The notes beneath the pieces were generated by a model. It did no database searches. It saw only the letters and a list, made by a program, of their open reading frames with translations, and had not been told where the DNA came from. Made by a program: the position numbers and the translations under genes. A stretch of DNA of 64,000 nucleotides from Comamonas antarctica (GTDB taxonomy: Bacteria > Pseudomonadota > Gammaproteobacteria > Burkholderiales > Burkholderiaceae_C). Below, piece after piece: positions 10,693 to 18,774 of the stretch. The stretch spans positions 3,031,501 through 3,095,500 of the forward strand of contig NZ_CP054840.1 of the NCBI RefSeq assembly GCF_013363755.1, given 5' to 3'. Positions within the stretch are counted from its first letter, which is position 1. Every line of letters starts with the position of its first letter.

Positions 10693-11973
10693 ATGAGTCT
10701 TACCGCCTCCGGCGCCCCCGCTGCCTCCACCTTGCCCCAGGGCGTCGATGACGACACCCTGGCCGTCATTGCACGGCAAGCCATCGTGAATGAAAAGCGC
10801 GAGGTGTTCGGCTACGAACTGTTCGACCGCTCCACCGCCCGGGACGCGCATACCGCCGCCAGCGACGCGGCGCTGCTGTTCAACGCGCTGTCGTATGCGG
10901 GCGCCGAGGCGCTGGTCGGGCAAAAGACGGTGTTCGTCAACTGCACGCAGGAAAGCCTCGCCGGCGGCCACCTCGAACTGATCCATCCCGACAAGGTCGT
11001 GCTGGAAGTGCCCACGCTCGAAGACGGCGCCACCCAGGCCGAGATCGAAGCCCGGCTCACCGTCTTCCACGGGCTGCGCGAACGCGGGTTCCGGCTGGCC
11101 TTCAACCAGCATCTGCTGCGCCGCGCCTATGCCAGCTGGCTGCCGATGGCGTCGTTCATCAAGCTCGACCTGCATACGTTTGCGCTCAAGGACGCGGGCG
11201 CGCTGGTGAAATTCGCGCGCACCCATACCAATGCCCAACTGGTGGCGGAAAAGGTCGAGACCGCCGAACAGTTCGAGCACATGCGCGCATTGGGCGTGCA
11301 GTATTTCCAGGGCTACTGGTTTGCCCAGCCCGACCTGGTGCACGCCCAGACCATCCGGCCCTCTCAGGCCACCATCCTGCAGCTCATCAACCTGGTGCGC
11401 AAACAGGGCAGCACCGCCGAGATCGAAGACCTGTTGAAGAAGGACCCGACGCTGTCCTTCAACCTGCTGCGCTTCATCAACTCCTCGGGCTTCGGGCTGT
11501 CGTGCGAGGTCACCTCGTTCCGCCACGCGGTGATGATCCTGGGGCTGAAGAAGCTGTTCCGCTGGGCCGCGCTGCTGATGACCACCTCGCGCACCGGCGG
11601 TTCACCGCCGGCCGTGGGCCAGACCGCCGTCGTGCGCGGCCGCCTGATGGAACTTCTGGCCGCCGAATTGCTGCCGCCCGAGGAGGCCGACAACGCGTTC
11701 GTGGTGGGCGTCTTCTCGCTGCTGGACGTGATGCTGGGCGTGCCGCTCGACAAGGCGCTGGAATCGGTGGCCCTGCCCCAGCCCGTGATCGATGCGCTGC
11801 TGCATGGCACGGGCGTGTTCGCACCGTTTCTCGAACTCACCAAGGCCTGCGAGAGCGGCGACGACGCGGCGTTTGCACGCAGCGCCAATGCGCTGCACCT
11901 GACCAATCACCAGGTCAACTGGGCCCACCTGCAGGCGCTGGCCTGGGCCGACGAACTCGAAACAGAGAATTGA
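10693..11973 (+). CDS. degenerate EAL domain plus HDOD domain protein (second tandem copy)
   Basis: At 426 aa this is a close paralogue of the preceding gene over its whole length: GYELFDRSTARDAHTAASDA aligns with GYELFNRSRTSALHTAASDV, and both share FVNCT.ESLAGGHL, AEKVET, the SFNLLRFINSSGFGL-type HDOD core and AVMILGL(R/K)KLFRWAALL. The DDFG position reads AFNQH, so the metal-binding Asp is lost here too and catalysis is unlikely. The pair looks like a tandem duplication that has diverged. A repeat element and a terminator follow. Confidence 0.88.
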   Translation: MSLTASGAPAASTLPQGVDDDTLAVIARQAIVNEKREVFGYELFDRSTARDAHTAASDAALLFNALSYAGAEALVGQKTVFVNCTQESLAGGHLELIHPDKVVLEVPTLEDGATQAEIEARLTVFHGLRERGFRLAFNQHLLRRAYASWLPMASFIKLDLHTFALKDAGALVKFARTHTNAQLVAEKVETAEQFEHMRALGVQYFQGYWFAQPDLVHAQTIRPSQATILQLINLVRKQGSTAEIEDLLKKDPTLSFNLLRFINSSGFGLSCEVTSFRHAVMILGLKKLFRWAALLMTTSRTGGSPPAVGQTAVVRGRLMELLAAELLPPEEADNAFVVGVFSLLDVMLGVPLDKALESVALPQPVIDALLHGTGVFAPFLELTKACESGDDAAFARSANALHLTNHQVNWAHLQALAWADELETEN

Positions 11974-11974
11974 G

Positions 11975-12035
11975 GCCCCCACGCTCCCCCACTGCGTGTG
12001 GGTCGCCTGGGGGGCTCAGCTCCCCACTGCTTTTG
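11975..12035. repeat. dispersed intergenic repeat, type B copy 1
   Basis: The stretch contains CGCCTGGGGGGCTcAGCtCC (12006-12025) followed by CCAC.GC.TTTTG. The reverse complement of 23770-23849 carries the same core and the same right flank. A weaker similarity extends left through CTCCC...CTGCG. Two diverged copies in 64 kb suggest a dispersed family. Its function is unknown. Confidence 0.55.
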
Positions 12036-12046
12036 ATTCAACAAAA

Positions 12047-12078
12047 AAGGCCGGCTGCCCCAACGGACAGCCGGCCTT
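12047..12078. terminator. bidirectional rho-independent terminator
   Basis: AAGGCCGGCTG (12047-12057) pairs with CAGCCGGCCTT (12068-12078) around a 10-nt loop. An A run (12043-12048) lies on the left side, giving a U tract for the minus-strand transcript of the Bug gene. On the plus strand it ends the EAL-HDOD transcript with a shorter T run. Confidence 0.8.
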
Positions 12079-12097
12079 CTGACATCAGCGCGATGCT

Positions 12098-13078
12098 TCA
12101 GTCGAGCTTGATATTGGCCGCGCGGATGATGCGCGCATTGCCGGCCGACTCTTCGGCGATCTGGCGCGCGAATTCCGACGCCTTGCCGCCCGTGGGCACG
12201 TTGTCGGTCGCGGCCAGCTTGGCCTGCAGGTCGGGCGTGGCCAGGGCCTTGTTGATTTCGGTGTTGAGGCGATCGACGATCGCGGCGGGCGTGCCGGCCG
12301 GCGCAAAGATGCCGAACAGCGACGACAGGTTGGCTGCGGGATAGCCCAGCTCGCCCAGCGTCGGCACGTTCGGCAGCGAAGCCAGGCGCTTGGGCGCGCC
12401 CACGGCCAGCGCATGGAACGAGCCGGTCTTGATGTGCTGCAGCACGGCCGGGCCGGCATTGGTCGAGAGCACTTCGAACTGCGCGCTCAGGCCGTCGTTG
12501 AGCTGCTGGCCGCCGCCCTTGTACGGGATGTGGGTGATCTCGGCCTTGGCCGTATAGGCGATCTGCTCGAGCATGATGTGGCCCAGCGACGCCAGGCCGG
12601 CCGTGGCCCAGCGGATGCTGCCCGGGTCCTTCTTGGCCTGGGCGATCAGTTGGCCGAAGTCCTTGGCGGTGGCACGCTTGGTGCCCAGCAGCAGCACCGG
12701 CGAATACATCACGCTGGCCACGGGCACCAGGTCCTTGGCCGGATCGAAGGGCAGCTTGCCCAGGTGCGGGCTCAGCGCCAGCGGGCTGATGGCCGAGAAG
12801 CCCAGCGTGTAGCCGTCCGGCTGCGACTTGGCGACCTGGTCCAGGCCGATGGCGCCGCCGGCGCCGGCCTTGTTTTCCACGACGATGGGCTGGCCCAGCT
12901 GGGCCGTGAGCTTGTCGCCCAGCGCGCGCGCGACCACATCGCTGACGCCGCCCGCGGGATAGGACACCACCACGCGGATGGGACGTGCCGGCCAGGACTG
13001 GGGCTGGGCCCAGGCAAGCATCGGCAACACGGCCAGCGCACCGGCTGCAAGCCAGCTGCGACGCAAAGAATCTGTCAT
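12098..13078 (-). CDS. Bug/TctC-family tripartite tricarboxylate transporter substrate-binding protein
   Basis: This 326-aa periplasmic binding protein begins MTDSLRRSWLAAGALAVLPM and has a Sec signal peptide ending near LAWA-QP. The mature part shows the Bug signature: WPARPIRVVVSYPAGGVSDVVAR, GQPIVVENKAGAGGAIG, and PDGYTLGF. The family binds carboxylates and other small acids for TctAB permeases, but no tctA or tctB lies nearby, so this is an orphan binding protein. The ATG at 13078 was chosen because it begins at the signal peptide; an upstream frame would add a non-signal extension. The ligand cannot be deduced. Confidence 0.92.
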   Translation of the reverse strand: MTDSLRRSWLAAGALAVLPMLAWAQPQSWPARPIRVVVSYPAGGVSDVVARALGDKLTAQLGQPIVVENKAGAGGAIGLDQVAKSQPDGYTLGFSAISPLALSPHLGKLPFDPAKDLVPVASVMYSPVLLLGTKRATAKDFGQLIAQAKKDPGSIRWATAGLASLGHIMLEQIAYTAKAEITHIPYKGGGQQLNDGLSAQFEVLSTNAGPAVLQHIKTGSFHALAVGAPKRLASLPNVPTLGELGYPAANLSSLFGIFAPAGTPAAIVDRLNTEINKALATPDLQAKLAATDNVPTGGKASEFARQIAEESAGNARIIRAANIKLD

Positions 13079-13179
13079 TACCACTCCGAACAAGAAAAAT
13101 GGGTGCGTTGCACCGCACCCGCACGCGAGGCACGGCAGGCTGCCGCACTCGCGCAATGGCCGGCATTTTGCCTTAACCT

Positions 13180-13198
13180 GCATAAGCGGCGCTTATGC
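13180..13198. promoter_or_regulatory. palindrome between a Bug gene and xerD
   Basis: GCATAAGC (13180-13187) and GCTTATGC (13191-13198) form a perfect 8-bp dyad with a GGC centre, in the 148-bp gap between the xerD stop and the Bug start on the same strand. It has no T run. It could be an operator for the Bug gene or a weak end for the xerD transcript. Confidence 0.4.
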
Positions 13199-13226
13199 CG
13201 GCAATAAAGGCAGCAGGCTGCGGGTG

Positions 13227-14162
13227 TCAGCCCCGGGGGTGGTGCTCGGCATGCAGTGTCTTGAGCCGCTCGCGCGCCACATGGGTGTAGATGGTCGTGG
13301 TCGAGATATCGACATGGCCCAGCAGCATCTGCACCACGCGCAGGTCGGCGCCATGGTTGAGCAGATGCGTGGCAAATGCATGGCGCAGCGTGTGCGGCGA
13401 CAGCGGCGCGGTGATGCCCGCCTGCTGCGCATGCTTTTTCACCAGCATCCAGAACATCACGCGCGACATGCCGCTGCCGCGCTGGGTCACGAACAGGTCG
13501 TCGCTGTGCTGGCCGCCGAGGATGGCCGGGCGGGATTCGCGCAGGTAGCGCTCGAGCCACCACGCGGCCTCGTCGCCAAACGGCACCAGGCGCTCGCGCT
13601 GGCCCTTGCCCATGACGCGCACCACGCCCGCGCGCAGGTCCACCTGGTGGCTCTGCAAGCCCACGAGTTCGCTCACGCGCAGCCCGCTGGCATACATCAG
13701 CTCGAGCATGCTGCGGTCGCGCAGGCCCAGCGGCGTGTCTGCGTCGGGCGCGTGCAGCAGCGCCTCGACCTGGGCCTGGGTCAGCGTGTGCGGCAGGCGC
13801 GGCGGCTGGCGCGCCGCCAGCAGGCGCACCGTGGGGTCGGTGGCCAGGCGCTTTTCGCGCAGCGCCCAATGGAAATAGCGGCGCAGCACCGTGAGCCGGC
13901 GGTTGGCGCTGGTGGCCTTGCTGTGCTCCACGCGCGCGGCGAAATAGTCCTGCAGCTGCGTTTCCTGCGTGGCGTCCAGGGCCAGCGGCTCGGGCCGTTG
14001 CGCCAGCCATTGCGCATAGAGCGTGAGGTCGCGCCGGTAGGCGGCCAAGGTGTTGCGCGCGAGCCCGTCCTCGAGAAAGAGCGCATCGACAAACGCATCG
14101 ATGGCGGCCTGGCTCTCGGGCAGCGGCGCGGTGGCATTGGCAGAAGGCTTGGAGGTCGGCAT
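13227..14162 (-). CDS. xerD: site-specific tyrosine recombinase XerD
   Basis: XerD works with XerC at dif to resolve chromosome dimers. The 311-aa protein has the SAM-like core-binding domain (about 20-105: LEDGLARNTLAAYRRDL) and the catalytic domain with the full tyrosine-recombinase set: Arg in SGLRVSEL, Lys in MGKGQRERLVP, HTLRH, the second His in LLGHVDI, and the nucleophile Tyr in STTTIYTHV. The LGHVDISTTTIYTHV form is typical of XerD rather than XerC. Its neighbours are Bug genes on both sides, so it is not in an obvious functional operon. Confidence 0.93.
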   Translation of the reverse strand: MPTSKPSANATAPLPESQAAIDAFVDALFLEDGLARNTLAAYRRDLTLYAQWLAQRPEPLALDATQETQLQDYFAARVEHSKATSANRRLTVLRRYFHWALREKRLATDPTVRLLAARQPPRLPHTLTQAQVEALLHAPDADTPLGLRDRSMLELMYASGLRVSELVGLQSHQVDLRAGVVRVMGKGQRERLVPFGDEAAWWLERYLRESRPAILGGQHSDDLFVTQRGSGMSRVMFWMLVKKHAQQAGITAPLSPHTLRHAFATHLLNHGADLRVVQMLLGHVDISTTTIYTHVARERLKTLHAEHHPRG

Positions 14163-14204
14163 ATGCCAAGCCTACACGCTGGCGCGGGGGCTGGAACCGA
14201 AAAC

Positions 14205-14232
14205 AAAAAACCCGCAGCGCGGACGCTGCGGG
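14205..14232 (-). terminator. rho-independent terminator of the second Bug gene
   Basis: CCCGCAGCG (14211-14219) pairs with CGCTGCGGG (14224-14232) around a 4-nt loop. The A run at 14205-14210 becomes a U tract on the minus strand. It lies 26 nt after the Bug stop and separates that gene from xerD. Confidence 0.85.
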
Positions 14233-14258
14233 TTCGGGGGAGCCGGGCTGGCGGACGC

Positions 14259-15224
14259 TCAGTCCAGCGTCAGCTTCTGCTTGGCAACCACTTCCTTGTA
14301 GACGGCCAGTTCGTTCTTGAGTTCGGCGGCGAACTCTTCAGGCGAATTGGCGACCACCAGCGAGCCCGTGTCCTCGATGCGCTTGCGCACCGCGGGGTCT
14401 TGCAGCGCCTTGCGCGTGGCGGCGTTGATCTTGTCGACCAGTTCCTTGGGCATGCCCTTGGGGCCGAGGATGCCGTAGAACGCCATGCGGTTGACCTGCT
14501 CCAGGCCGACTTCCTTGAAGGTCGGCACATCGGGCAGCACTGCCAGGCGCTGGGGCGCGGCCACGGCGATCGCCACCAGGCGCTTGTCCTTGATGAAGGG
14601 CAGCGCCGACGGCAGGTTGTCCAGCACCATGGGGATCTGGCCGGCAACGGCGTCATTGAGCGCCGGGCCTGCGCCGCGGTAGGGCACGTGGACCATGTCG
14701 ATCTGCGTCAGGCTCTTGTAGAGTTCCATCAGCATGTGCTGCACGCCACCCGTGCCCGACGAACCGTAGGAGTACTTGCCCGGGTTCTTCTTCAGATAGG
14801 CCTCGAACGACTTGTAGTCGGTGGCCGGAAACTTCGGGTTCACCGCGATCACATTGGGCGTGGCCGCGATGTTGATGATGGGCGTGAAGTCCTTGATCGG
14901 GTCGTAAGGGGTCTTCGGGTTGATGGCGGGGTTGGTCGCCATGCTCGACAGCGTGGCGATGCCCAGGTTGTAGCCATCGGGTTTCTGGCGTGCGGTCTCA
15001 AGCGCACCGATCGCACCGCCGCCGCCGCCGCGGTTTTCCACCACGACCACCTGGCCGAGTTCCTTGCCCAGGGGTTCGGCAATGACACGCGCAATGATGT
15101 CGGTGGTGCCGCCAGCCGCAAACGGGACCAGCAGCTTGATGGGCTTCGTTGGGTAGGCCTGGGCCATGACAACCGAACTTGCGAGCGCCAGGGTAAGGCC
15201 GAGCCAGCGATTGCGTTGAGACAT
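14259..15224 (-). CDS. Bug/TctC-family tripartite tricarboxylate transporter substrate-binding protein
   Basis: This is a second orphan Bug protein, 321 aa from the ATG at 15224, which has AAGGTGA seven nt upstream as ribosome-binding site. The signal peptide (RWLGLTLALASSVVMAQA) is followed by the family motif YPTKPIKLLVPFAAGGTTDIIAR, then VVVENRGGGGGAIGA and PDGYNLGIATLSSMATNPA. It is about as distant from the first Bug protein as usual for family members, so the pair is not a recent duplication. No TctA or TctB gene is in the window. The ligand is unknown. An upstream GTG at 15233 is possible but not needed. Confidence 0.92.
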   Translation of the reverse strand: MSQRNRWLGLTLALASSVVMAQAYPTKPIKLLVPFAAGGTTDIIARVIAEPLGKELGQVVVVENRGGGGGAIGALETARQKPDGYNLGIATLSSMATNPAINPKTPYDPIKDFTPIINIAATPNVIAVNPKFPATDYKSFEAYLKKNPGKYSYGSSGTGGVQHMLMELYKSLTQIDMVHVPYRGAGPALNDAVAGQIPMVLDNLPSALPFIKDKRLVAIAVAAPQRLAVLPDVPTFKEVGLEQVNRMAFYGILGPKGMPKELVDKINAATRKALQDPAVRKRIEDTGSLVVANSPEEFAAELKNELAVYKEVVAKQKLTLD

Positions 15225-15298
15225 AAAAGTCACCTTTTAGGGTTTTTTGGACTCTCGAATGCTAAGCGTTGGTCCTGCATAGGCAAAGTGGATGGAGG

Positions 15299-15314
15299 CA
15301 CTAATTTACTAGTG
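15299..15314. promoter_or_regulatory. perfect palindrome upstream of the second Bug gene
   Basis: CACTA (15299-15303) and TAGTG (15310-15314) are separated by 6 nt and lie 75 nt before the Bug start, within the 105-bp gap to queG. The surrounding bases are AT-rich relative to the genome. It looks like a dimeric-regulator site, though no regulator gene is adjacent. Confidence 0.4.
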
Positions 15315-15329
15315 TTTACCCTAGACCTT

Positions 15330-16418
15330 TCAATGCAGCGCCGAAGCGGGCGCGCGTTGCGCGAGCGCCCACTGCACATGCTCGCGCACCAGCGCTTCGG
15401 GATGCGCGCTGCGGCTGCGCAGCGCCTGCTCCAGCAAGGGTTCGCCGGTCTCGCGCCAGGCGTTGCCCAGCGCCACCGCGATGTTGCGCAGCCAGCGCAC
15501 ATGGCCGATGCGCCGGATCGGGCTGCCCTCGGTGCAGCGCAAAAAGGTGTCCTCGTCCCATGCGAAAAGCTGCGCCAGCTGCGCGCCGACCAGGCCGCCA
15601 CGCGCGTCGAAATCGGGCAGGCGGCTGGGCTGGGCAAATTTGTTCCAGGGGCAGGCCAGCTGGCAGTCGTCGCAGCCGTAGATGCGGTTGGCCAGCAGCG
15701 GCCGCAGTTCCTCGGGAATCGCGCCCGCATGCTCTATGGTCAGGTAGGAGATGCAGCGGCGCGCATCGACACGCTGCGGCGCGACGATCGCGCCCGTGGG
15801 GCAGGCGTCGCTGCAGGCCTGGCAGCTGCCGCAATGCGCGCTGACCGGCGCCGTGGGCTCGAGCGCCAGGTCGACATAGATCTCGCCCAGGAAGAACATC
15901 GAGCCGGCCTCGCGGCTCAAGACCAGCGTGTGCTTGCCGCGCCAGCCCTGGCCGCTGCGGCTGGCCAGCTCGGCCTCGAGCACGGGCGCGGAATCGGTGA
16001 ACACGCGGTGGCCGAACGGGCCGACCTCGGCGGCAATCCGGTCGCTGAGCTTTTGCAGGCGCGCGCGCAGCACCTTGTGATAATCACGGCCACGGGCATA
16101 CACCGAGACGATGGCCTCGCCCGGGCGTTCGAGCCGCGACCATTCGACCGCCTGCCAGCCGGCGGGCGTGTCGCGCGGCAGGTAGTCCATGCGCACCGTG
16201 ATCACGCTCACGGTGCCGGGCACCAATTCGGCCGGGCGCGCGCGCTTGAGGCCATGGGCCTGCATGTAATGCATGTCGCCATGGAACCCTTGGCCCAGCC
16301 ATTGGATCAACCCGGGCTCGGCTGAGGACAAATCCACGCCCGCGACCCCGATTTGGGAAAATCCCAGCTCCCGGGCCCAATCTTGCATCAAAGGAAAGAG
16401 TTGACTGCTGCACACCAT
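15330..16418 (-). CDS. queG: epoxyqueuosine reductase
   Basis: QueG reduces epoxyqueuosine to queuosine at the wobble base of tRNAs, using cobalamin and two [4Fe-4S] clusters. The ATG at 16418 gives 362 aa. Both ferredoxin-like cluster motifs are present: CGSCQACSDACPTGAI, then CDDCQLACPWNK, with the extra Cys of RRCISYLTIEHAGAIP between. The central HTLVLSREAGSMFFLGEI and the N-terminal FSQIGVAGVDL are family landmarks. Its 5' end overlaps the divergent tsaE by 18 bp. A -10-like hexamer 9 nt before the ATG suggests leaderless transcription. Confidence 0.94.
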   Translation of the reverse strand: MVCSSQLFPLMQDWARELGFSQIGVAGVDLSSAEPGLIQWLGQGFHGDMHYMQAHGLKRARPAELVPGTVSVITVRMDYLPRDTPAGWQAVEWSRLERPGEAIVSVYARGRDYHKVLRARLQKLSDRIAAEVGPFGHRVFTDSAPVLEAELASRSGQGWRGKHTLVLSREAGSMFFLGEIYVDLALEPTAPVSAHCGSCQACSDACPTGAIVAPQRVDARRCISYLTIEHAGAIPEELRPLLANRIYGCDDCQLACPWNKFAQPSRLPDFDARGGLVGAQLAQLFAWDEDTFLRCTEGSPIRRIGHVRWLRNIAVALGNAWRETGEPLLEQALRSRSAHPEALVREHVQWALAQRAPASALH

Positions 16419-16922
16419 ACCCCTGCGATTGTAGGAAGCGACGAAAACCCCCTGGCTGCGGCGCGCACGCTGCAGTGGCAGTCCGAGGACGATACGGCGC
16501 GCTTTGCCGCGCAGCTGGCGCAGTGGCCCGGCCTGCGCAACGCCTACCTGACGCTGCATGGCGACCTGGGCGCAGGCAAGACCACGCTGGTGCGCCACCT
16601 GCTGCGCGCGCTGGGAGTGCAAGGGCGCATCAAGAGCCCGACCTATGCCGTGGTCGAGCCGCATGAAGCGCCGGACATGCCGGTCTGGCATTTCGACTTC
16701 TACCGCCTCGAAGACCCGCGCGAATGGGAAGATGCCGGTTTTCGCGACATTTTCGCCAGCCCCGGCCTCAAGCTGGCAGAATGGCCGGAAAAAGCAGCTG
16801 CCATGACGCCGCCTGCTGATATCGCCATCCATATCGAAGCAATCGACGAAACGCAGCGCAGCGTGACGCTGGTGGCCCACACCCCTGCCGGCCGCGAGCT
16901 GCTTGCCCACTGGCCCGCATGA
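16401..16922 (+). CDS. tsaE: tRNA threonylcarbamoyladenosine biosynthesis ATPase TsaE
   Basis: TsaE is the ATPase that recycles the TsaBD complex which makes t6A37 in ANN-decoding tRNAs. The Walker A motif GDLGAGKTTL and the family's SPTYAVVE, HFDFYRLEDP and EWPEKA motifs are all present. I choose TTG at 16401 (173 aa) because AAGGAAAG lies just before it; an ATG at 16353 would add residues that overlap queG antisense and match no family start. The N-terminus therefore overlaps queG by 18 bp on the opposite strand. The stop overlaps the amiC start by 4 nt (ATGA), so tsaE and amiC are translationally coupled, a common proteobacterial pairing. Confidence 0.9.
   Translation: MTAAHHTPAIVGSDENPLAAARTLQWQSEDDTARFAAQLAQWPGLRNAYLTLHGDLGAGKTTLVRHLLRALGVQGRIKSPTYAVVEPHEAPDMPVWHFDFYRLEDPREWEDAGFRDIFASPGLKLAEWPEKAAAMTPPADIAIHIEAIDETQRSVTLVAHTPAGRELLAHWPA
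16428..16433 (-). promoter_or_regulatory. -10 hexamer directly before queG
   Basis: On the minus strand TACAAT (16433-16428) ends 9 nt before the queG ATG at 16418, with no room for a ribosome-binding site. The site lies inside the coding region of tsaE on the other strand. Confidence 0.45.
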
Positions 16923-18346
16923 ACGACGTCCTTCCCCCCTCCAACTCCCGGCGCACTCTTTTACAGGCCGGCACGCTGGCCCTGCTGCTCGGAGCGCAGC
17001 AGATCGCACGCGGCGCCACCATCATGGCGGTGCGCGTCTGGCCCGCGCCCGAATACTCGCGCGTCACGCTTGAATCCGACACCCCGCTGGTCGCCAAGCA
17101 GTTCTTCATTGCCTCGCCGCCGCGGCTGGCGGTCGACATCGAGGGCATCGAACTCAACCCCGCGCTGCGCGAACTGGTCGCCAAGGTGCGCCCGGACGAC
17201 CCGAACATCGAGGCCATCCGCGTCGGGCAGAACGCGCCCAATGTCGTGCGCCTGGTCATCGACCTCAAGCAAAAGGCCGTGCCCCAGGTGTTCACGCTCG
17301 CGCCCGTGGCCGCCTACAAGCACCGGCTGGTGTTCGACCTCTACCCCGAGAAGGCCGTCGATCCGCTGGAAGAGCTGATCACCGAGCGCCTGCGCGATGC
17401 GGGCGCCGGCACGGCCATGGCTGCCGCGCCGGCGCCGGCCCCGGCCGCCGCGGCACCGGCCGCCGCGGCGCCCGATCTGCTGGGCGACCTGATTGCCGAA
17501 TACAGCCAGAAGCCGGGCACCGCCGTGCTCGCACCCGCCCCCGCGCCGCCCACCCTCATTGCCAAGCTGCCGCGGCCTGCCCCCGCGCCCCCGCTGCCGG
17601 TGCGCGCCACCGCGCGCCAGACCGACCGCATCATCATCGTCGCGCTCGATCCCGGCCATGGCGGCGAGGACCCGGGCGCGATCGGCCCGGGCGGCACGCG
17701 CGAGAAGGACGTGGTGCTCAAGGTCGCCCATCTGCTGCGCGACCGCATCAACGGCTCGGAGATCAACGGCAGCCCGATGCGCGCCTTCCTCACGCGCGAC
17801 GCCGACTATTTCGTGCCGCTGGGCACGCGCGTCGAAAAGGCGCGGCGCGTGCAGGCCGACCTGTTCGTCAGCATCCACGCCGATGCCTTCACCACGCCCC
17901 AGGCCAGCGGCGCCAGCGTCTTTGCGCTGAGCCAGAGCGGCGCGTCCAGCACCGCCGCGCGCTGGCTGGCGAACAAGGAAAACCAGGCCGACCTGGTGGG
18001 CGGGCTCAATGTCGGCAAGCAAGACCGCGAACTGCAACGCGCGCTGCTCGACATGAGTACCACCGCGCAGATCAACGACAGCCTCAAGCTCGGCAGCGCG
18101 CTGCTGGGCGAGATCGGCGGCTTTGCCAAGCTGCACAAGCCGCGCGTCGAGCAGGCCGGATTTGCCGTGCTCAAGGCACCGGACATCCCCAGCGTGCTGG
18201 TCGAGACGGCCTTCATCAGCAACCCGGGCGAGGAAGCCAAGCTGCGCAGCACCGCCTACCAGAACCAGCTGGCCGATGCGCTGATGCGCGGCATTCGCGG
18301 CTACTTCGCGAAGAACCCGCCCTTGGCACGCAGCCGCGCCGTCTGA
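16919..18346 (+). CDS. amiC: N-acetylmuramoyl-L-alanine amidase, AmiC type
   Basis: This periplasmic enzyme splits septal peptidoglycan by removing the peptide from muramic acid. The 475-aa protein begins with a Tat signal (SRRTLLQAG followed by a hydrophobic stretch). An AMIN domain (about 38-140) follows for envelope targeting, then an Ala/Pro-rich linker (about 160-225) and the Amidase_3 zinc domain from about 235. Zinc and catalytic residues are visible in DPGHGGEDPGA, the Glu of TREKD, SIHAD and LVETAFISN. The ATG overlaps the tsaE stop. The long low-complexity linker is the only unusual feature. Confidence 0.95.
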   Translation: MNDVLPPSNSRRTLLQAGTLALLLGAQQIARGATIMAVRVWPAPEYSRVTLESDTPLVAKQFFIASPPRLAVDIEGIELNPALRELVAKVRPDDPNIEAIRVGQNAPNVVRLVIDLKQKAVPQVFTLAPVAAYKHRLVFDLYPEKAVDPLEELITERLRDAGAGTAMAAAPAPAPAAAAPAAAAPDLLGDLIAEYSQKPGTAVLAPAPAPPTLIAKLPRPAPAPPLPVRATARQTDRIIIVALDPGHGGEDPGAIGPGGTREKDVVLKVAHLLRDRINGSEINGSPMRAFLTRDADYFVPLGTRVEKARRVQADLFVSIHADAFTTPQASGASVFALSQSGASSTAARWLANKENQADLVGGLNVGKQDRELQRALLDMSTTAQINDSLKLGSALLGEIGGFAKLHKPRVEQAGFAVLKAPDIPSVLVETAFISNPGEEAKLRSTAYQNQLADALMRGIRGYFAKNPPLARSRAV

Positions 18347-18491
18347 TTTTCCGCAAGGCCATGGTCCTACAGCCCATGCCGGACAGCACCGGCAGGCTGA
18401 TCCGGATGCATTGGGCATGCTTGATGTCAAGACCCGTAAGGGCGACACCCTAAGGGGGACCCATCCGGCAACTGCATCAAGAGGATTGACC

Positions 18492-18710
18492 ATGAAAACT
18501 CGAAATATTGTCCTGGCCGCGGCGACCGCCGCTGTCTTCGCGCTTGGCGGCTGCGCCAACAATGCCCAGCTGGGCACGGGCGCGGGTGCCGTCGCCGGCG
18601 GTGTCGTCGGCGATGCCGTGTTCGGCAGCACGCTGGGCACCGTGGGCGGCGCCGCTGCGGGTGCGCTGATCGGCAATGAGGTCGGCAAGCGCAGCGACCA
18701 GCGCCGCTGA
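18492..18710 (+). CDS. OsmB-like glycine-zipper lipoprotein (copy 1)
   Basis: This 72-aa lipoprotein begins MKTRNIVLAAATAAVFALGG with a lipobox ending at the Cys of ALGGC. The mature part is a glycine-zipper pair, GTGAGAVAGGVVGDAVFG and GTVGGAAAGALIGNEVG, as in OsmB and Rcs-type outer-membrane lipoproteins. It ends in a charged KRSDQRR tail. The ATG at 18492 has AGAGGA as ribosome-binding site; an upstream frame start is rejected because it would bury the signal peptide. A close paralogue lies 1 kb downstream on the other side of dedA. A bidirectional terminator follows. Confidence 0.88.
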   Translation: MKTRNIVLAAATAAVFALGGCANNAQLGTGAGAVAGGVVGDAVFGSTLGTVGGAAAGALIGNEVGKRSDQRR

Positions 18711-18724
18711 GTGCTCCTCTGCGC

Positions 18725-18763
18725 AAAGCAAAAAAGCCAGCGAATCGCTGGCTTTTTTGCTTT
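18725..18763. terminator. bidirectional rho-independent terminator
   Basis: AAAGC-AAAAAA-GCCAGCG (18725-18742) pairs with CGCTGGC-TTTTTT-GCTTT (18746-18763). T runs occur on both strands, so it can end both the lipoprotein gene (plus) and dedA (minus), which converge here. Confidence 0.92.
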
Positions 18764-18774
18764 TGGCGCCGGCT

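Noticed and set aside
13227..14162. The tyrosine recombinase as a mobile-element integrase
   Set aside because: Length, motif set (LLGHVDISTTTIYTHV) and lack of flanking att-like repeats or cargo genes fit housekeeping XerD.
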